A DNA stretch of 64,000 nt from Hyphomonadaceae bacterium (GTDB lineage Bacteria; Pseudomonadota; Alphaproteobacteria; Caulobacterales; Hyphomonadaceae). The stretch covers positions 248,001 to 312,000 of the forward strand of contig JALHLU010000001.1 in the NCBI GenBank assembly GCA_022844345.1, read 5' to 3'. The position numbers were made by a program, and so were the translations under genes. Below, in pieces: positions 52,222 to 61,872 of this stretch; positions within the stretch are counted from its first letter, which is position 1, and every line of letters begins with the position of its first letter. The notes under the pieces are model-generated. The model did no database searches. It saw nothing but the letters and a program-made list of their open reading frames with translations, and was not told where the DNA came from.

Positions 52222-54048
52222 ATGACGGGACTGCATCCGAAAATCGCCGAGGTCACGGCCCGGATAGAGGAACGCAGCCGTGATTCGCGGGCCGACTATC
52301 TGGCGCGCATGCAGGCGGCGCGCGATGCGGGGCCGGGCCGGCAGCATCTTTCGTGCGGGAACCTGGCGCATGCTTTCGCGGCGGTTCCGCTGGGGGACAA
52401 GCTGACGATGCGCGGCCGGGCGCCGAATATCGGCATCGTGACCAGCTACAACGACATGCTGAGCGCGCACCAGCCGTTCAAGGACTATCCCGACATCATC
52501 AAGGATGCAGCGCGCAAGGCGGGCGCGACCGCGCAGGTGGCGGGCGGCACGCCGGCGATGTGCGATGGCGTGACACAAGGGCGGCCGGGGATGGAGCTGT
52601 CGCTGTTCTCGCGCGATGTGATCGCACTGAGCACGGCGGTGGCGCTGACGCATGATGCGTTCGATGCCGCCCTCATGCTGGGCACGTGCGACAAGATCGT
52701 ACCGGGGCTGGTGATTGGCGCGCTGGCGTTCGGGCATCTGCCGGTGATTTTCTCGCCGGCCGGGCCGATGCCCTCGGGCATCAGCAACAAGGAAAAGGCC
52801 AGCGTGCGCGAGAAGTTCGCGCTTGGTCAGGTTACGCGCGAGCAGCTGCTTGAGGCGGAGGCGGCGAGCTATCACACGGCTGGGACGTGCACCTTCTATG
52901 GCACGGCAAATTCCAACCAGATGATGATGGAGCTGATGGGGCTTCACCTGCCAGGCACGGCTTTCGTCAATCCGGGCACGCCGCTGCGCGATGCGCTGGT
53001 GCGCGCGGCGGCTGTGCGTTGCGTGGAGCTGGCGCATTCGGGCGAAGGCGCGATGGCGCATATCGTCGATGCGAAGTCGATCGTGAACGCCATTGTCGGC
53101 CTGATGGCGACGGGCGGGTCGACCAATCACGCACTGCACCTGCCTGCGATGGCGCTGGCGGCGGGCATTGTGGTGGACTGGAACGACTTCTCGGAAATTT
53201 CGTCTGTGACGCCGCTGCTTACGCGGGTCTATCCGAACGGCACGGCGGACGTGAACCAGTTCCATGCGGCGGGCGGCATGGCGTTCATCACACGCGAACT
53301 GCTGTCGGCCGGGCTGCTGCATGGCGACACCAACACGGTCGCGGGCAAGGGGCTGGCGGCCTACACGCAGGAGCCGTGGCTGGATGGCGACACGCTGCGC
53401 TGGCGCGATGGCGCAGCGGAGACGCTGGACGAGACGATCCTGCGGCCGGTGTCTTCACCGTTCGAGACCGAAGGCGGGATTCGCCTGCTGCAAGGAAACC
53501 TTGGGCGGGGGGTGATCAAGATCTCGTCCGTGCCGAAGGATCGGCGTGTGATCGATGCGCCGGCGGCCGTGTTCGAGACGCAGGCTGGTTTCACCGCCGC
53601 GTTCAAGGCCGGGAAGCTGGATCGCGATGTGGTCGCCATCATGCGTTTTCAGGGTCCGCGCGCCAATGGCATGCCAGAGCTGCACTCGCTGACGCCGGCG
53701 CTGACGGCGCTGCAGAACAAGGGGTTCAGGGTGGCGCTGGTGACGGACGGGCGCATGTCGGGCGCATCGGGCGCTGTACCGGCGGCGATCCACATGACGC
53801 CGGGGGCGGATCAGGATTCGTTGCTGGCGCGCATACAGGATGGCGACCGTGTGGTGCTGGACGCGGAACATGGCACGCTTGAACTGATGGTCGATCCCTC
53901 CGAGCTGGCGGCGCGGCCGCGTGCGCAGGCGCCGGCGGCGGGACATGGCTGGGGCCGCGAACTGTTCGCGCCGCTGCGGGCGCTGGCCGGCGATGCAGAA
54001 GCGGGCGGCGGGATATTTCATTTTGTTGGAGCTGGAGCACGTTCATGA
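52222..54048 (+). CDS. edd: Phosphogluconate dehydratase
   Basis: 608 residues. The dihydroxyacid dehydratase family fold carries [12 protein letters not shown] near the N-terminus, [23 protein letters not shown] and [12 protein letters not shown] (cluster-binding cysteines) and [19 protein letters not shown] near the end. It dehydrates 6-phosphogluconate to KDPG. The start is the ATG at 52222, behind GGAG; the frame is open 15 codons earlier. It overlaps eda by four bases. Confidence 0.95.
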   Translation: MTGLHPKIAEVTARIEERSRDSRADYLARMQAARDAGPGRQHLSCGNLAHAFAAVPLGDKLTMRGRAPNIGIVTSYNDMLSAHQPFKDYPDIIKDAARKAGATAQVAGGTPAMCDGVTQGRPGMELSLFSRDVIALSTAVALTHDAFDAALMLGTCDKIVPGLVIGALAFGHLPVIFSPAGPMPSGISNKEKASVREKFALGQVTREQLLEAEAASYHTAGTCTFYGTANSNQMMMELMGLHLPGTAFVNPGTPLRDALVRAAAVRCVELAHSGEGAMAHIVDAKSIVNAIVGLMATGGSTNHALHLPAMALAAGIVVDWNDFSEISSVTPLLTRVYPNGTADVNQFHAAGGMAFITRELLSAGLLHGDTNTVAGKGLAAYTQEPWLDGDTLRWRDGAAETLDETILRPVSSPFETEGGIRLLQGNLGRGVIKISSVPKDRRVIDAPAAVFETQAGFTAAFKAGKLDRDVVAIMRFQGPRANGMPELHSLTPALTALQNKGFRVALVTDGRMSGASGAVPAAIHMTPGADQDSLLARIQDGDRVVLDAEHGTLELMVDPSELAARPRAQAPAAGHGWGRELFAPLRALAGDAEAGGGIFHFVGAGARS

Positions 54049-54668
54049 ACGTTGATGAACTCATGGCGGTGCAGCCGGTGATACCCGTGATCACTGTCGA
54101 GCGTGCTGAGGATGCGATCCCGCTGGCGAGCGCGCTGGCGGGCAATGGATTGCGCGTACTGGAAGTGACGCTGCGCACGCCGGCCGCTCTCGCCTGCATC
54201 CGCGAGATGACGAAGGTGTCCGGCGCGATTGTCGGCGCGGGGACGGTGCTGTCGGCCAATGATGCGATGCTGGCGCGCGAGGCGGGGGCGACGTTCATCG
54301 TCACGCCGGGTCTGTCTGCGGCGACGGTTGCAGCGGCGCGCGAGTCGGACATCCCGATCCTGCCGGGAATCGCGACCGCGACGGAGTTGATGCAGGGGCT
54401 CGACCTCGGGCTGACGCGGTTCAAGTTCTTCCCGGCGGAACAGGCAGGCGGGCGCGCGATGCTGGATGCGTTCCGCGGGCCGTTTGGCGCGGTGAAGTTC
54501 TGCCCGACAGGCGGCATCTCGCTGGAGCTGGCGCGCGACTATCTCAAGCGGCCGAATGTCGGATGCGTTGGCGGCGGCTGGGTGTGTCCCACGAAGCTGA
54601 TCGACGCCAAAAAATGGGACGAGATCGGCGCGCTTGCGAAAGAGGCGGCGGCGTTGCCGCGCGGCTAA
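54045..54668 (+). CDS. eda: KDPG/KHG aldolase
   Basis: 207 residues, a class I aldolase TIM barrel. [28 protein letters not shown] (with the Glu of the active site), and [14 protein letters not shown] (with the Schiff-base Lys) mark the family. It cleaves KDPG to pyruvate and glyceraldehyde 3-phosphate, completing the Entner-Doudoroff route with zwf, pgl and edd in this window. The stop overlaps the convergent stop of the next gene. Confidence 0.96.
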   Translation: MNVDELMAVQPVIPVITVERAEDAIPLASALAGNGLRVLEVTLRTPAALACIREMTKVSGAIVGAGTVLSANDAMLAREAGATFIVTPGLSAATVAAARESDIPILPGIATATELMQGLDLGLTRFKFFPAEQAGGRAMLDAFRGPFGAVKFCPTGGISLELARDYLKRPNVGCVGGGWVCPTKLIDAKKWDEIGALAKEAAALPRG

Positions 54669-55168
54669 CTCGCGCGCAGTTCATCGCGGCGGGGCGGGCC
54701 GGCCATTGCGAGCATGGCGATCTGGACGGCCAGCGCCAGCGTGAGGTATCCGGCCGCGCCCATGATCTGGGGCATGGGGCCATCGCCGAACAGCATGAGG
54801 CTGGTGTTCGTAGCAAGCAGGTGATCGCGCAGGACGCCGAGGCCAACAAAGCCGGCAAAGAAGGTGGCGACGCCGGACCATCCCATGGAACGCATCATGC
54901 GCCAGCTGATCAAGCCCGCCGCGCCGCCGAACACGAACGCCACGGAAAGCGCAAGGGCCAGCGTGGCGAGCACATCATCCGTGGAGGGATAGCTCCACCA
55001 GCCCTGCTGCGCCGCCAGCGTATCCCAGCCGATGTGGAAGACCGCCGCGACGACGCCGCCGGCAAGGGCGGCTGTGGCGCGCTTGCTGCCCGCACGCGTG
55101 AGCCAGACCACCGCCGCAAAAACGGCGGGAGACCCCAGGCAGACGGCAATGAGCACACCCGTCGACAC
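54665..55168 (-). CDS. Multi-pass membrane protein, unknown function
   Basis: 167 residues with about five hydrophobic segments, including LIAVCLGSPAVFAAVVWL at the N-terminus and YLTLALAVQIAMLAMAG at the C-terminus. The start may be a GTG at 55168 or a TTG at 55180; neither has a good ribosome-binding site. No family recognised. Convergent with eda. Confidence 0.6.
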   Translation of the reverse strand: MSTGVLIAVCLGSPAVFAAVVWLTRAGSKRATAALAGGVVAAVFHIGWDTLAAQQGWWSYPSTDDVLATLALALSVAFVFGGAAGLISWRMMRSMGWSGVATFFAGFVGLGVLRDHLLATNTSLMLFGDGPMPQIMGAAGYLTLALAVQIAMLAMAGPPRRDELRAS

Positions 55169-55227
55169 GCGTGACCCCAACGCTTGAAGACCCAGAGCCT
55201 ACGCTTGTAAGCAGCATGACGAAAGAG

Positions 55228-56271
55228 TCATCTGGGCAGTAACTTCAAAAATTCATCGTCGCGCCAGCGCGTCGCGCCCGGCGTCATGGCGCGCAGGATT
55301 TCGTTGGCCTGTCTTGCGACAACGAGGCGACGGTTGCGGAAGAGGTAGAGCCGTTGGTCGCCGGCGCCAGCAGCCATGACGATATCCTCGCCCTTGGCGG
55401 CATCGCCGATGGCGTCGCCATCGATGCCGGAGCGCGGGCTCGGCCCGATAAGGCCGGGACGCAGCAGCCACCATGACAAACCGTAGCCAGGGTTTGCCGA
55501 ACTTGCTTCGAAAAGCGCTGCGTGAATCCTGGGGTCCATGCCCTTGCCGCCATCAAGCACCCATTGGCCGAACTTCGCCCAATGCGGCGCCGTCAGGTGG
55601 GCGCCTTGCGGGAGGAAAGGATTGCCATCGGCGCCACGTTTCCAGTCGGTGGGTTTGACGCCGAGCTGGTCGAACAGGCGGGCCTGCAGCCAGACGGCCG
55701 GATCTTCCGGCTTGCCGGCGGCGCGCAGCTTTCGTTTCAGGATTTCACCGAAACACTGGAAGTCTGTCGGCCCGTAGGCGAACTTCGCGCCGGGATCGCG
55801 AACCGCCTTGGCCTTGATCGCGTCGAGATAGGCGGGAGGCCGGGCGATATCGCCCTCGCCCTGCAGGCCGGAGGTGAGCGACAGCAGGTGGCGGATCGCG
55901 ATCTTGCTGCGGCGATCTCCCTGCCATTCGGTGAGGGTATTCGCGGCTGGCTCGTCGATATCGAGAAGGCCGTCAGCTTGCGCGAGGCCGGCCATCACGC
56001 CGGTGAAGCTCTTGGTGCCGCTGGCCAGCTCCCATCCCTTCTCGGGTGCGCCGGGGTCCGGATAGGTCTCGAACAGGACCTGGCCATCCTGCATCACCAG
56101 AAGCGAGACGCCGCGCCGTTTGGCTGAATAGTCAGCTGCCGCCGCATAGGGGCCGGAAACCGGTGGGGCGTCATCGCTGCCGAGGCGGTTGCGAAGGCGC
56201 TGGGCGCAGGCTGTGCCTGAGAAAGCCGCCGCGCCAATGCCGAGCATGAGTGTCCGTCGTGTCGAAATCAT
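55228..56271 (-). CDS. Beta-lactamase-superfamily serine hydrolase, Tat-exported
   Basis: 347 residues. An N-terminal Tat-type signal (STRRTLMLGIGAAAF) precedes the hydrolase domain. The SxxK motif is SGTKSFTG, and YGPTDF is the expected Tyr-containing motif (Y-x-x in place of Y-x-N). The sequence GDGD-like and IVMAAGAGDQ near the end matches the KTG region weakly. Such proteins are esterases or DD-peptidase-like enzymes rather than confirmed beta-lactamases. A GATAC/GTATC dyad lies just upstream (56298-56313). Confidence 0.78.
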   Translation of the reverse strand: MISTRRTLMLGIGAAAFSGTACAQRLRNRLGSDDAPPVSGPYAAAADYSAKRRGVSLLVMQDGQVLFETYPDPGAPEKGWELASGTKSFTGVMAGLAQADGLLDIDEPAANTLTEWQGDRRSKIAIRHLLSLTSGLQGEGDIARPPAYLDAIKAKAVRDPGAKFAYGPTDFQCFGEILKRKLRAAGKPEDPAVWLQARLFDQLGVKPTDWKRGADGNPFLPQGAHLTAPHWAKFGQWVLDGGKGMDPRIHAALFEASSANPGYGLSWWLLRPGLIGPSPRSGIDGDAIGDAAKGEDIVMAAGAGDQRLYLFRNRRLVVARQANEILRAMTPGATRWRDDEFLKLLPR

Positions 56272-56297
56272 AGCCGCCTCCAGCTGTGTGTCATTTC

Positions 56298-56313
56298 GAT
56301 ACTCTACGGTATC
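56298..56313. promoter_or_regulatory. Dyad upstream of the serine hydrolase
   Basis: GATAC and GTATC separated by six bases, 27 bp upstream of the start. The ATAC/GTAT arrangement is common in TetR-type operators. No regulator is adjacent. Confidence 0.3.
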
Positions 56314-56361
56314 TTTTCTGAATGACGCTTGAATGCGGGGCTGAACCGAAAAATCTCCCGA

Positions 56362-57456
56362 TCAGTCCTCGGCCGCCTGGAAGTATTTCGACAGACGCAG
56401 GCCCTGCCCCGCATAGGTGGAGTACGAGCCGGCTGCGCCATAGGGCACGTCGGGTTCGGCGGTGAGTTTCTCGAAGACGAGGCGACCGACGGGTTGGCCG
56501 TCTTCCAGGATGAACGGCACTTCGCGCGAGCGGACTTCGAGCACGGCCTTGCCCTTCGAGTGCGTGACGCCGAAGCCAGGATCGAAGAAGCCGGCATAGT
56601 GGGCGCGGAATTCGCCAAGCTCGGGCGCGATGGGGGCCATCTCCGCGGCTTCGTCCAGCGGAATGACGATCTTTTCCTTCGAGGCGAGGATGTAGAACTC
56701 GCCCGGGTCGAGCACGATGCGGCCGCCGCGCGCGCGGACGGGTTCCCAGAAATCGTCGATCGCGTGGGCGCCGATGGCGGCGAGATCGATGACGCGCGAG
56801 TGACGCTTGGCGCGATAGCCGACAATGTCGGACTTGGTGGGGAACAGGTCGAGGCTGAACGTCATGTCGCGCACGGGCTTGGGCGGGCCGCGGCGGACGC
56901 GAAGTTGAAGCAGGCGATCACCCGTGCGGGCGAGGACGGAAAAGGTGCGCGGGGATATCTCGGCGTAGAGTTCGCCCGAATAGCCCGCCGGCACGCCATC
57001 GAAGGCGCGGGCGCGATCCGAGACGGCGCGGACGAAGACGTCGATCCGGCCCGTGGAACTCTTGGGATTGGCGGCGGCGGAGACATCCTTCGGCAGGCGC
57101 AGGCGTTCCTGGAGTGGGACGAGATAGACGCAGCCGGTTTCGAGCACGGCGCCACGCGTGAGATCGAGGGTGTGCATGACCAGGCTGTCGTCCAGCCGGT
57201 CGGCGACGATGGACTTGCCGGGCAGGAAGCTGGCGCGCAGGCGGTAGGCGACCTTGCCGAGGCGCAGGTCGAGGCTGGCGGGCTGGATCTGGTCAGGCTT
57301 GACCCCGCCCTCGGCCAGGATGGCGCCGGAAGCGATGATCGCCTTGAGTTCGCTGTCGGGCATGACGCCGGGCGTGGCCCCGCGCCTGGCGGGCGGCTTG
57401 GCGAGGGTTTTGGCTGGGGCCTTGGCGGGCGGCTTTGTCGGTGGCGTCTTCTTCAT
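56362..57456 (-). CDS. 2'-deoxycytidine 5'-triphosphate deaminase (PF06559 type)
   Basis: 364 residues. The N-terminal tail is Lys/Pro/Ala-rich and low-complexity. The remainder is two dUTPase-like lobes with IQPASLDLRLG, NPKSSTGRIDVFVRAVSD, YAEISPRTFSVL, and DPGFGVTHSKGKAVLEV near the end, as in the DCD family of longer dCTP deaminases. It makes dUTP from dCTP. Start 57456 is placed behind AAGGG; five codons earlier would be an alternative. It follows the GST gene by seven bases. Confidence 0.87.
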   Translation of the reverse strand: MKKTPPTKPPAKAPAKTLAKPPARRGATPGVMPDSELKAIIASGAILAEGGVKPDQIQPASLDLRLGKVAYRLRASFLPGKSIVADRLDDSLVMHTLDLTRGAVLETGCVYLVPLQERLRLPKDVSAAANPKSSTGRIDVFVRAVSDRARAFDGVPAGYSGELYAEISPRTFSVLARTGDRLLQLRVRRGPPKPVRDMTFSLDLFPTKSDIVGYRAKRHSRVIDLAAIGAHAIDDFWEPVRARGGRIVLDPGEFYILASKEKIVIPLDEAAEMAPIAPELGEFRAHYAGFFDPGFGVTHSKGKAVLEVRSREVPFILEDGQPVGRLVFEKLTAEPDVPYGAAGSYSTYAGQGLRLSKYFQAAED

Positions 57457-57463
57457 TGGCCCT

Positions 57464-58102
57464 TCATGCACCGGGCGGCGTCACCTTGAAAGCCTGCTGT
57501 ATTTCCTGGAAGGGCGGCAGTGATTCGCACCGCGCCGCGTGGGAGGCCAGCATCGGCCACCCTTCGGAGATATCGAACAGGCCGGGGTGCGCATCGCCGA
57601 GGAAGCGGACGGCGCAGGCCACCGTGACATCGGCGTGACCGATGGCGGGTCCGAACCACCAGGGGGTCGTTCTGGCGGTCCTGCTGTGTTCAAGCGCGCT
57701 GAGGCAGCCGGTGATCTGGCTGCGGCAACGATCCACCCAGGCCGGCGTTGCCCTCCCATGGACAGCGCTTTCGTAGACCAGCGAAACGGCCTTGTCTGCG
57801 AGTCCGGTGGCGAGCGCGCAGACATTCAATGCCTCGCGCCTTTCCGCTCCACCCGCCGGCATCATGACGAGACCGGGCGGCGCCATCTGGTCCAGCGCAT
57901 CGAGGATGGCAAAGCTCTCGATCAGCGCCTCGCCCGTGTTGAGGACCAGCGTCGGCACGCGCATCAGCGGATTGTACTGGGCGATCTTGTCGGCATCGCC
58001 GAACACGGACCAAGGCTTGTGCTCGAACGGCATGCCGTAGAGCCGCATCGCGATAGCGACCCGGCGCACGAACGGACTGTCATACTGGCCGATCAGAATC
58101 AT
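57464..58102 (-). CDS. Glutathione S-transferase family protein
   Basis: 212 residues. The N-terminal thioredoxin-like fold has YDSPFVRRVAIAMRLYGMPF with Ser or Tyr as the usual activating residue, followed by RVPTLVLNTGEALIESFAIL, where IESFAI contacts glutathione. The C-terminal all-helical domain follows. Specific substrate unknown. It heads the small unit with the dCTP deaminase gene. Confidence 0.9.
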   Translation of the reverse strand: MILIGQYDSPFVRRVAIAMRLYGMPFEHKPWSVFGDADKIAQYNPLMRVPTLVLNTGEALIESFAILDALDQMAPPGLVMMPAGGAERREALNVCALATGLADKAVSLVYESAVHGRATPAWVDRCRSQITGCLSALEHSRTARTTPWWFGPAIGHADVTVACAVRFLGDAHPGLFDISEGWPMLASHAARCESLPPFQEIQQAFKVTPPGA

Positions 58103-58316
58103 GAAGCTGTCCCCGCCCAGGATAATAGCAGGTTTCGTCGCGGCGCGAACGCCTGTCGTATTTCCACAGGCTCACGCGGGGCCAATCTGACGCACGGGTC
58201 AGGGCTTTATATTATCGATCACTTATATACATCAGAGCCATTGCAACGGCTTGCTATGGCTCTGCGATCGTTGCCTGATGCGGCATCGCCGAGGCTTTCA
58301 CCGGTTGAGGTCGGCC

Positions 58317-59714
58317 ATGGAATTTGACGCACTTCTGCTGTCGCGCCTGCAGTTCGCTTTCACAATCGGATTTCATATCATCTTCCCGGCCTTCACGATC
58401 GGGCTGGCTTCGTTCCTTGCCGTGCTGGAAGGGCTGTGGCTGGCGACGAAGAAGCCAGTCTATCGCAATCTCTACCTCTTCTGGGTCAAGATATTCGCGC
58501 TTTCCTTCGGGATGGGCGTCGTGTCGGGCGTGGTGATGAGCTACCAGTTCGGCACGAACTGGAGCGTGTTCTCCTCCCAGGTCGGCAGCGTGATCGGGCC
58601 ATTGCTGGCCTATGAGGTTCTGACCGCGTTCTTTCTCGAAGCGTCGTTCCTTGGTGTGATGCTGTTCGGCTGGAAGAAGGTTGGCCCCAAGCTGCACTTC
58701 TTCTCCACCATGATGGTGGCCATCGGGACGCTGATGAGCGCGTTCTGGATCCTGGCTGCGAACTCTTGGATGCAGACGCCGCAGGGCTTCGCCTTCGCCG
58801 AGGACGGCACGATGATCGCCACCGACTTCATGGAGGTGATCTTCAACCCGTCCACGCCCTCGCGGTTCATGCACATGGTGCTGGCCGCCTATCTCACCAC
58901 GGCGATGGTGGTTGCTGGCGCATCGGCATTCGCCCTGCTTGCGAAGAAGGCCGTCGCCGAAAGCCGCATCGCGCTGCGGATGGGCGTCCTGATGATGGCG
59001 ATCGTCGCCCCGCTGCAGGTCGTCGTGGGGCACGAAAGCGGCGTGGTTGCTCACGAATACCAGCCGGCAAAGGTCGCGGCGATGGAAGGCTGGTGGGAGA
59101 CGCAATCGCAGCAACCGACCCTCCTGTTCGGCTGGCCGGACGAGGAGAACGAGACAACGCACGGCGCCATCGGCATCCCGGGCATGGGATCGTGGTTCGT
59201 GGCGGGCGACGCCAACGCCGAACTCGAGGGCCTCAAGGCCTTCCCGAAGGAAGAGCGGCCGCCAGTGTGGATCACCTTCTGGGCGTTCCGCGTCATGGTG
59301 GGAATGGGCCTGATCATGGTTACGCTGGGCATCTGGGGCGCGGCGTTGTGGGCGCTGAAGCGCGTCGATGGCGCGAAGCTGTATCAGCGTGCGCTGGTGC
59401 TGGCGGCGCCTTCTGGTTTCGTCGCCGTGCTTGCCGGATGGATAGCGGCCGAGGTCGGACGGCAGCCTTACGTGGTCTATGGCGTACTGCGGACGGCGGA
59501 CGCAGTCTCGCCCGTGGCGGCGGGATCTGTCGCGCTGTCATTGCTGTTCTTCATGGTGGTCTATGCTGTCGTATTCACGGCCGGTGCGCTCTACATCCTG
59601 AGGCTCATGGCGAAGGGGCCTGACACCGAGGAAGAACCGCCGAAGGACACAAGCGAACCGCCCGGCACGCCGCTCGGGACGGGCGTCGCCAGCGCAGCAA
59701 GCGTGGAGGCATAG
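58317..59714 (+). CDS. cydA: Cytochrome bd (CIO-type) ubiquinol oxidase subunit I
   Basis: 465 residues. FAFTIGFHIIFPAFTIG carries His19, the heme b595 ligand. GTNWSVFS and the Q-loop region are present, and the Q-loop is short, as in the cyanide-insensitive (CIO) branch. About nine transmembrane segments. It is a high-affinity quinol oxidase. GAGG lies six bases before the ATG at 58317. The upstream region is AT-rich but I see no clear FNR box. Confidence 0.95.
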   Translation: MEFDALLLSRLQFAFTIGFHIIFPAFTIGLASFLAVLEGLWLATKKPVYRNLYLFWVKIFALSFGMGVVSGVVMSYQFGTNWSVFSSQVGSVIGPLLAYEVLTAFFLEASFLGVMLFGWKKVGPKLHFFSTMMVAIGTLMSAFWILAANSWMQTPQGFAFAEDGTMIATDFMEVIFNPSTPSRFMHMVLAAYLTTAMVVAGASAFALLAKKAVAESRIALRMGVLMMAIVAPLQVVVGHESGVVAHEYQPAKVAAMEGWWETQSQQPTLLFGWPDEENETTHGAIGIPGMGSWFVAGDANAELEGLKAFPKEERPPVWITFWAFRVMVGMGLIMVTLGIWGAALWALKRVDGAKLYQRALVLAAPSGFVAVLAGWIAAEVGRQPYVVYGVLRTADAVSPVAAGSVALSLLFFMVVYAVVFTAGALYILRLMAKGPDTEEEPPKDTSEPPGTPLGTGVASAASVEA

Positions 59715-59717
59715 ACC

Positions 59718-60746
59718 ATGTTCGGCATTGAACTCTCCATGATCTGGGCCGTGCTGATCGCGGTCGCCGTTTTCCTCTACGTCGCGCTTGATGGTTTCGA
59801 CCTTGGCGTCGGCATCCTCTTCCCATTTGCGAAGGATACGCGCGAGCGCGACCAGATGCAGGCGGCCATCGCGCCGGTGTGGGACGGCAACGAGACGTGG
59901 CTGGTGCTGGGCGGCGGCGGGCTGTTCGCCGCTTTCCCGAAGGCCTACGCGGCGCTGATGCCGGCGCTCTATCTGCCCATCATCCTGATGCTGCTGGCGC
60001 TGATCTTCCGGGGCGTGGCGTTCGAGTTCCGGCACCATGGCCGCAACACTGGCAGGAAGTGGTGGACGGTCGCGTTCTCGGCCGGCTCAATCGTGGCGGC
60101 GGCTTCGCAGGGGCTCATCCTCGGGGCCTTTGTGCAGGGCGTGAACGTCGTGGATGGCGTGTTCGTTGGCGGCGCGCTCGACTGGCTGACGCCCTTCTCC
60201 ATCCTCGTCGCGGCTTCGCTGGTTGCGGGCTATGCGCTGCTGGGGGCGGGATGGCTGGTCTACAAGACGCAGGGCGAACTGTTCGAACGCGCACGCGGCT
60301 GGGTGAAGCAACTGGCGCTGTTGACAGCGCTCGGCATGGGGGCTGTGAGCCTTGCCACGTTGGGCGTCGATCCGCGCGTCACCTATCGCTGGGGTCTCAC
60401 CATGACCTCGATCGACTGGGGTACGTTCATCGTGCTGGCGCCGTTGCCGATCGCGGCTGGCGTGCTGTGCTTCCTGCTCTGGCGCGGCGCGGACCAGCGC
60501 AGGCATGCGCAACCCTATCTCTACACGGTCGGCCTTTTCTTCGTGGGATATATCGGCCTGGCGATCAGCCTGTGGCCCTACATCATCCCGTTCGCGATGA
60601 CGCCTCAGGATGCGGCGGCCGCAGACAATGCGCTGGAGCTGATGCTGTGGGGGGCGCTGCCGATGCTGCCGATCATCCTGGGCTACACGGCGTATGTGTA
60701 CTGGCTTTTCCGCGCGAAGGTGTCCGATGAAGCCTCCTACCATTGA
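59718..60746 (+). CDS. cydB: Cytochrome bd (CIO-type) ubiquinol oxidase subunit II
   Basis: 342 residues, eight or so transmembrane helices. DGFDLGVGILFPF at the N-terminus and DGNETWLVLGGGGLFAAFP are diagnostic for CydB/CioB. It starts three bases after cydA stops. The gene ends inside the small DUF2474-like gene. Confidence 0.95.
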   Translation: MFGIELSMIWAVLIAVAVFLYVALDGFDLGVGILFPFAKDTRERDQMQAAIAPVWDGNETWLVLGGGGLFAAFPKAYAALMPALYLPIILMLLALIFRGVAFEFRHHGRNTGRKWWTVAFSAGSIVAAASQGLILGAFVQGVNVVDGVFVGGALDWLTPFSILVAASLVAGYALLGAGWLVYKTQGELFERARGWVKQLALLTALGMGAVSLATLGVDPRVTYRWGLTMTSIDWGTFIVLAPLPIAAGVLCFLLWRGADQRRHAQPYLYTVGLFFVGYIGLAISLWPYIIPFAMTPQDAAAADNALELMLWGALPMLPIILGYTAYVYWLFRAKVSDEASYH

Positions 60747-60876
60747 GGGGCCGCCCGAACCCGGCGATCCGAAGCCGCCGCTGGGCAAGAGCCTGATCTG
60801 GTTTGCGGCGTTGTGGGTGGGCGGGCTCGCAGCTGTAGCGGCGGCGGCCTATGCGCTGAGGGCGTTGATCCTCTGA
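60727..60876 (+). CDS. DUF2474-like small subunit of cytochrome bd
   Basis: 49 residues, one transmembrane helix (residues about 22-43, WFAALWVGGLAAVAAAAYAL) after a Pro-rich N-terminus. It overlaps cydB by 20 bp. DUF2474 and CydX/CydS-type peptides form a third small subunit that stabilises the heme groups in characterised bd oxidases, so this is the likely role. Confidence 0.8.
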   Translation: MKPPTIEGPPEPGDPKPPLGKSLIWFAALWVGGLAAVAAAAYALRALIL

Positions 60877-60880
60877 ACTC

Positions 60881-60901
60881 CCGGAGGCGCCTTGCCTCCG
60901 G
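60881..60901 (+). terminator. Hairpin after cytochrome bd operon
   Basis: An 8-bp perfect stem (CCGGAGGC and its complement) with a 5-base loop, five bases after the stop. No T-run, so termination strength is uncertain. Confidence 0.5.
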
Positions 60902-60927
60902 CAAGGCCACCGCTACGATGACATGTC

Positions 60928-61743
60928 ATGTGGGGAACTCTTCGATCACTCCTGGCCATCCTTTTTGCGGCGCCCTTGACGCAAAGTGCGTTCGCGACTC
61001 CTGAACAAGATCAGTATGCCAACTGGACCGACTGCCCAGGCGTCAGAAGTCTGGTTGGCGTAGAGGCGGGCCTCGCCGAGTGTGTGGCCAATTCTGGCGC
61101 GACGGCATCTGAAATAGTGACGGTCAGGCTGGGCGACTCCAAAGAAACGCTGAATGCCCAGTCATCCATGCCATTGGATTTTGATCCTTTCTTTTTCACA
61201 GACACCCCCGTCAATCTGATCTGGTTGCTGAATGATCGCGAGTTCCTGTTCGACAACGTTGGCGGAACGGGACAATCAGTTCTGACGCTCGATCTCGACT
61301 ACAATAACCACGACCTGAATCGCATCACCTTTGAATGGCAAAATCGGCCTTTGAACCTCACCGAAGCGATGGTGCGGGCAAAGAGGTTTGAAGCGTGGCT
61401 GGCGGAGGCTGGTTATGGTCCGCTAACTATCGACGGTGAAACGACGCGGCCATTCGCGATTGTCGAGCGAAACGTGTACCCGCCAAAAGAACACTCAGGC
61501 GACTGGGCTTCCGCCGAAGCAACGCTGTCCAGTGAGGATGATTTCGTCGAGCGGATGCTGCTTTATAGGCTCGCGCTCGCGGACTCTGAGGTGATGGTTG
61601 TTGTCGAGAACAGCCGACGCAGCACCTGGAATTTCGGCAGGGCACGATCCGACCCACCCGGCTTTCGTCGATCAATCTACGATGGGACAGGTGGGTATGA
61701 ATGGTCACTGGAAGTACAGATCTCTCGCCGTCCTGTTTTTTGA
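60928..61743 (+). CDS. Exported protein of unknown function
   Basis: 271 residues. A signal peptide (about residues 1-23, ending AFA) leads into a mature protein with two early cysteines (TDCPGV and AECVAN) and beta-rich sequence. No family recognised. The base composition is visibly lower in GC than the neighbouring genes, which suggests recent acquisition. A 12-bp palindrome (ATGACATGTCAT, 60918-60929) overlaps the start codon and could be an operator. Confidence 0.6.
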   Translation: MWGTLRSLLAILFAAPLTQSAFATPEQDQYANWTDCPGVRSLVGVEAGLAECVANSGATASEIVTVRLGDSKETLNAQSSMPLDFDPFFFTDTPVNLIWLLNDREFLFDNVGGTGQSVLTLDLDYNNHDLNRITFEWQNRPLNLTEAMVRAKRFEAWLAEAGYGPLTIDGETTRPFAIVERNVYPPKEHSGDWASAEATLSSEDDFVERMLLYRLALADSEVMVVVENSRRSTWNFGRARSDPPGFRRSIYDGTGGYEWSLEVQISRRPVF

Positions 61744-61795
61744 GATCGATCACCCAACTGGCCTGCCTCCGACCCAACGCCCCCCGGGCCTTTCA

Positions 61796-61843
61796 CCGTT
61801 TAGCCCCGCTCACTGGCGCGGCGGCGGTCTTTGTCCTAAACGG
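61796..61843 (+). promoter_or_regulatory. Structured leader upstream of metZ
   Basis: A hairpin with an 8-bp perfect stem (CCGTTTAG and CTAAACGG) encloses a GC-rich inner part, 30 bases before the metZ ATG. CCTCTT and AAAGG downstream could pair over the ribosome-binding site. It could be a riboswitch or attenuator-like leader. I could not match it to SAM-II or another methionine riboswitch. Confidence 0.4.
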
Positions 61844-61872
61844 CGGTCCTCTTCAACCGAAAGGCAGCCGCC

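Noticed and set aside
56298-56313. A TetR operator for the TetR gene at the start of the window
   Set aside because: The half-site differs entirely from the TTTGAAGTCTA half-site at 515-538.
58200-58316. FNR/FixK box upstream of cydA
   Set aside because: The AT-rich stretch does not contain a TTGAT-N4-ATCAA dyad that I can recognise.
61744-61872. SAM-II riboswitch upstream of metZ
   Set aside because: The stem and conserved pseudoknot elements of SAM-II are not apparent; only a generic structured leader is reported.
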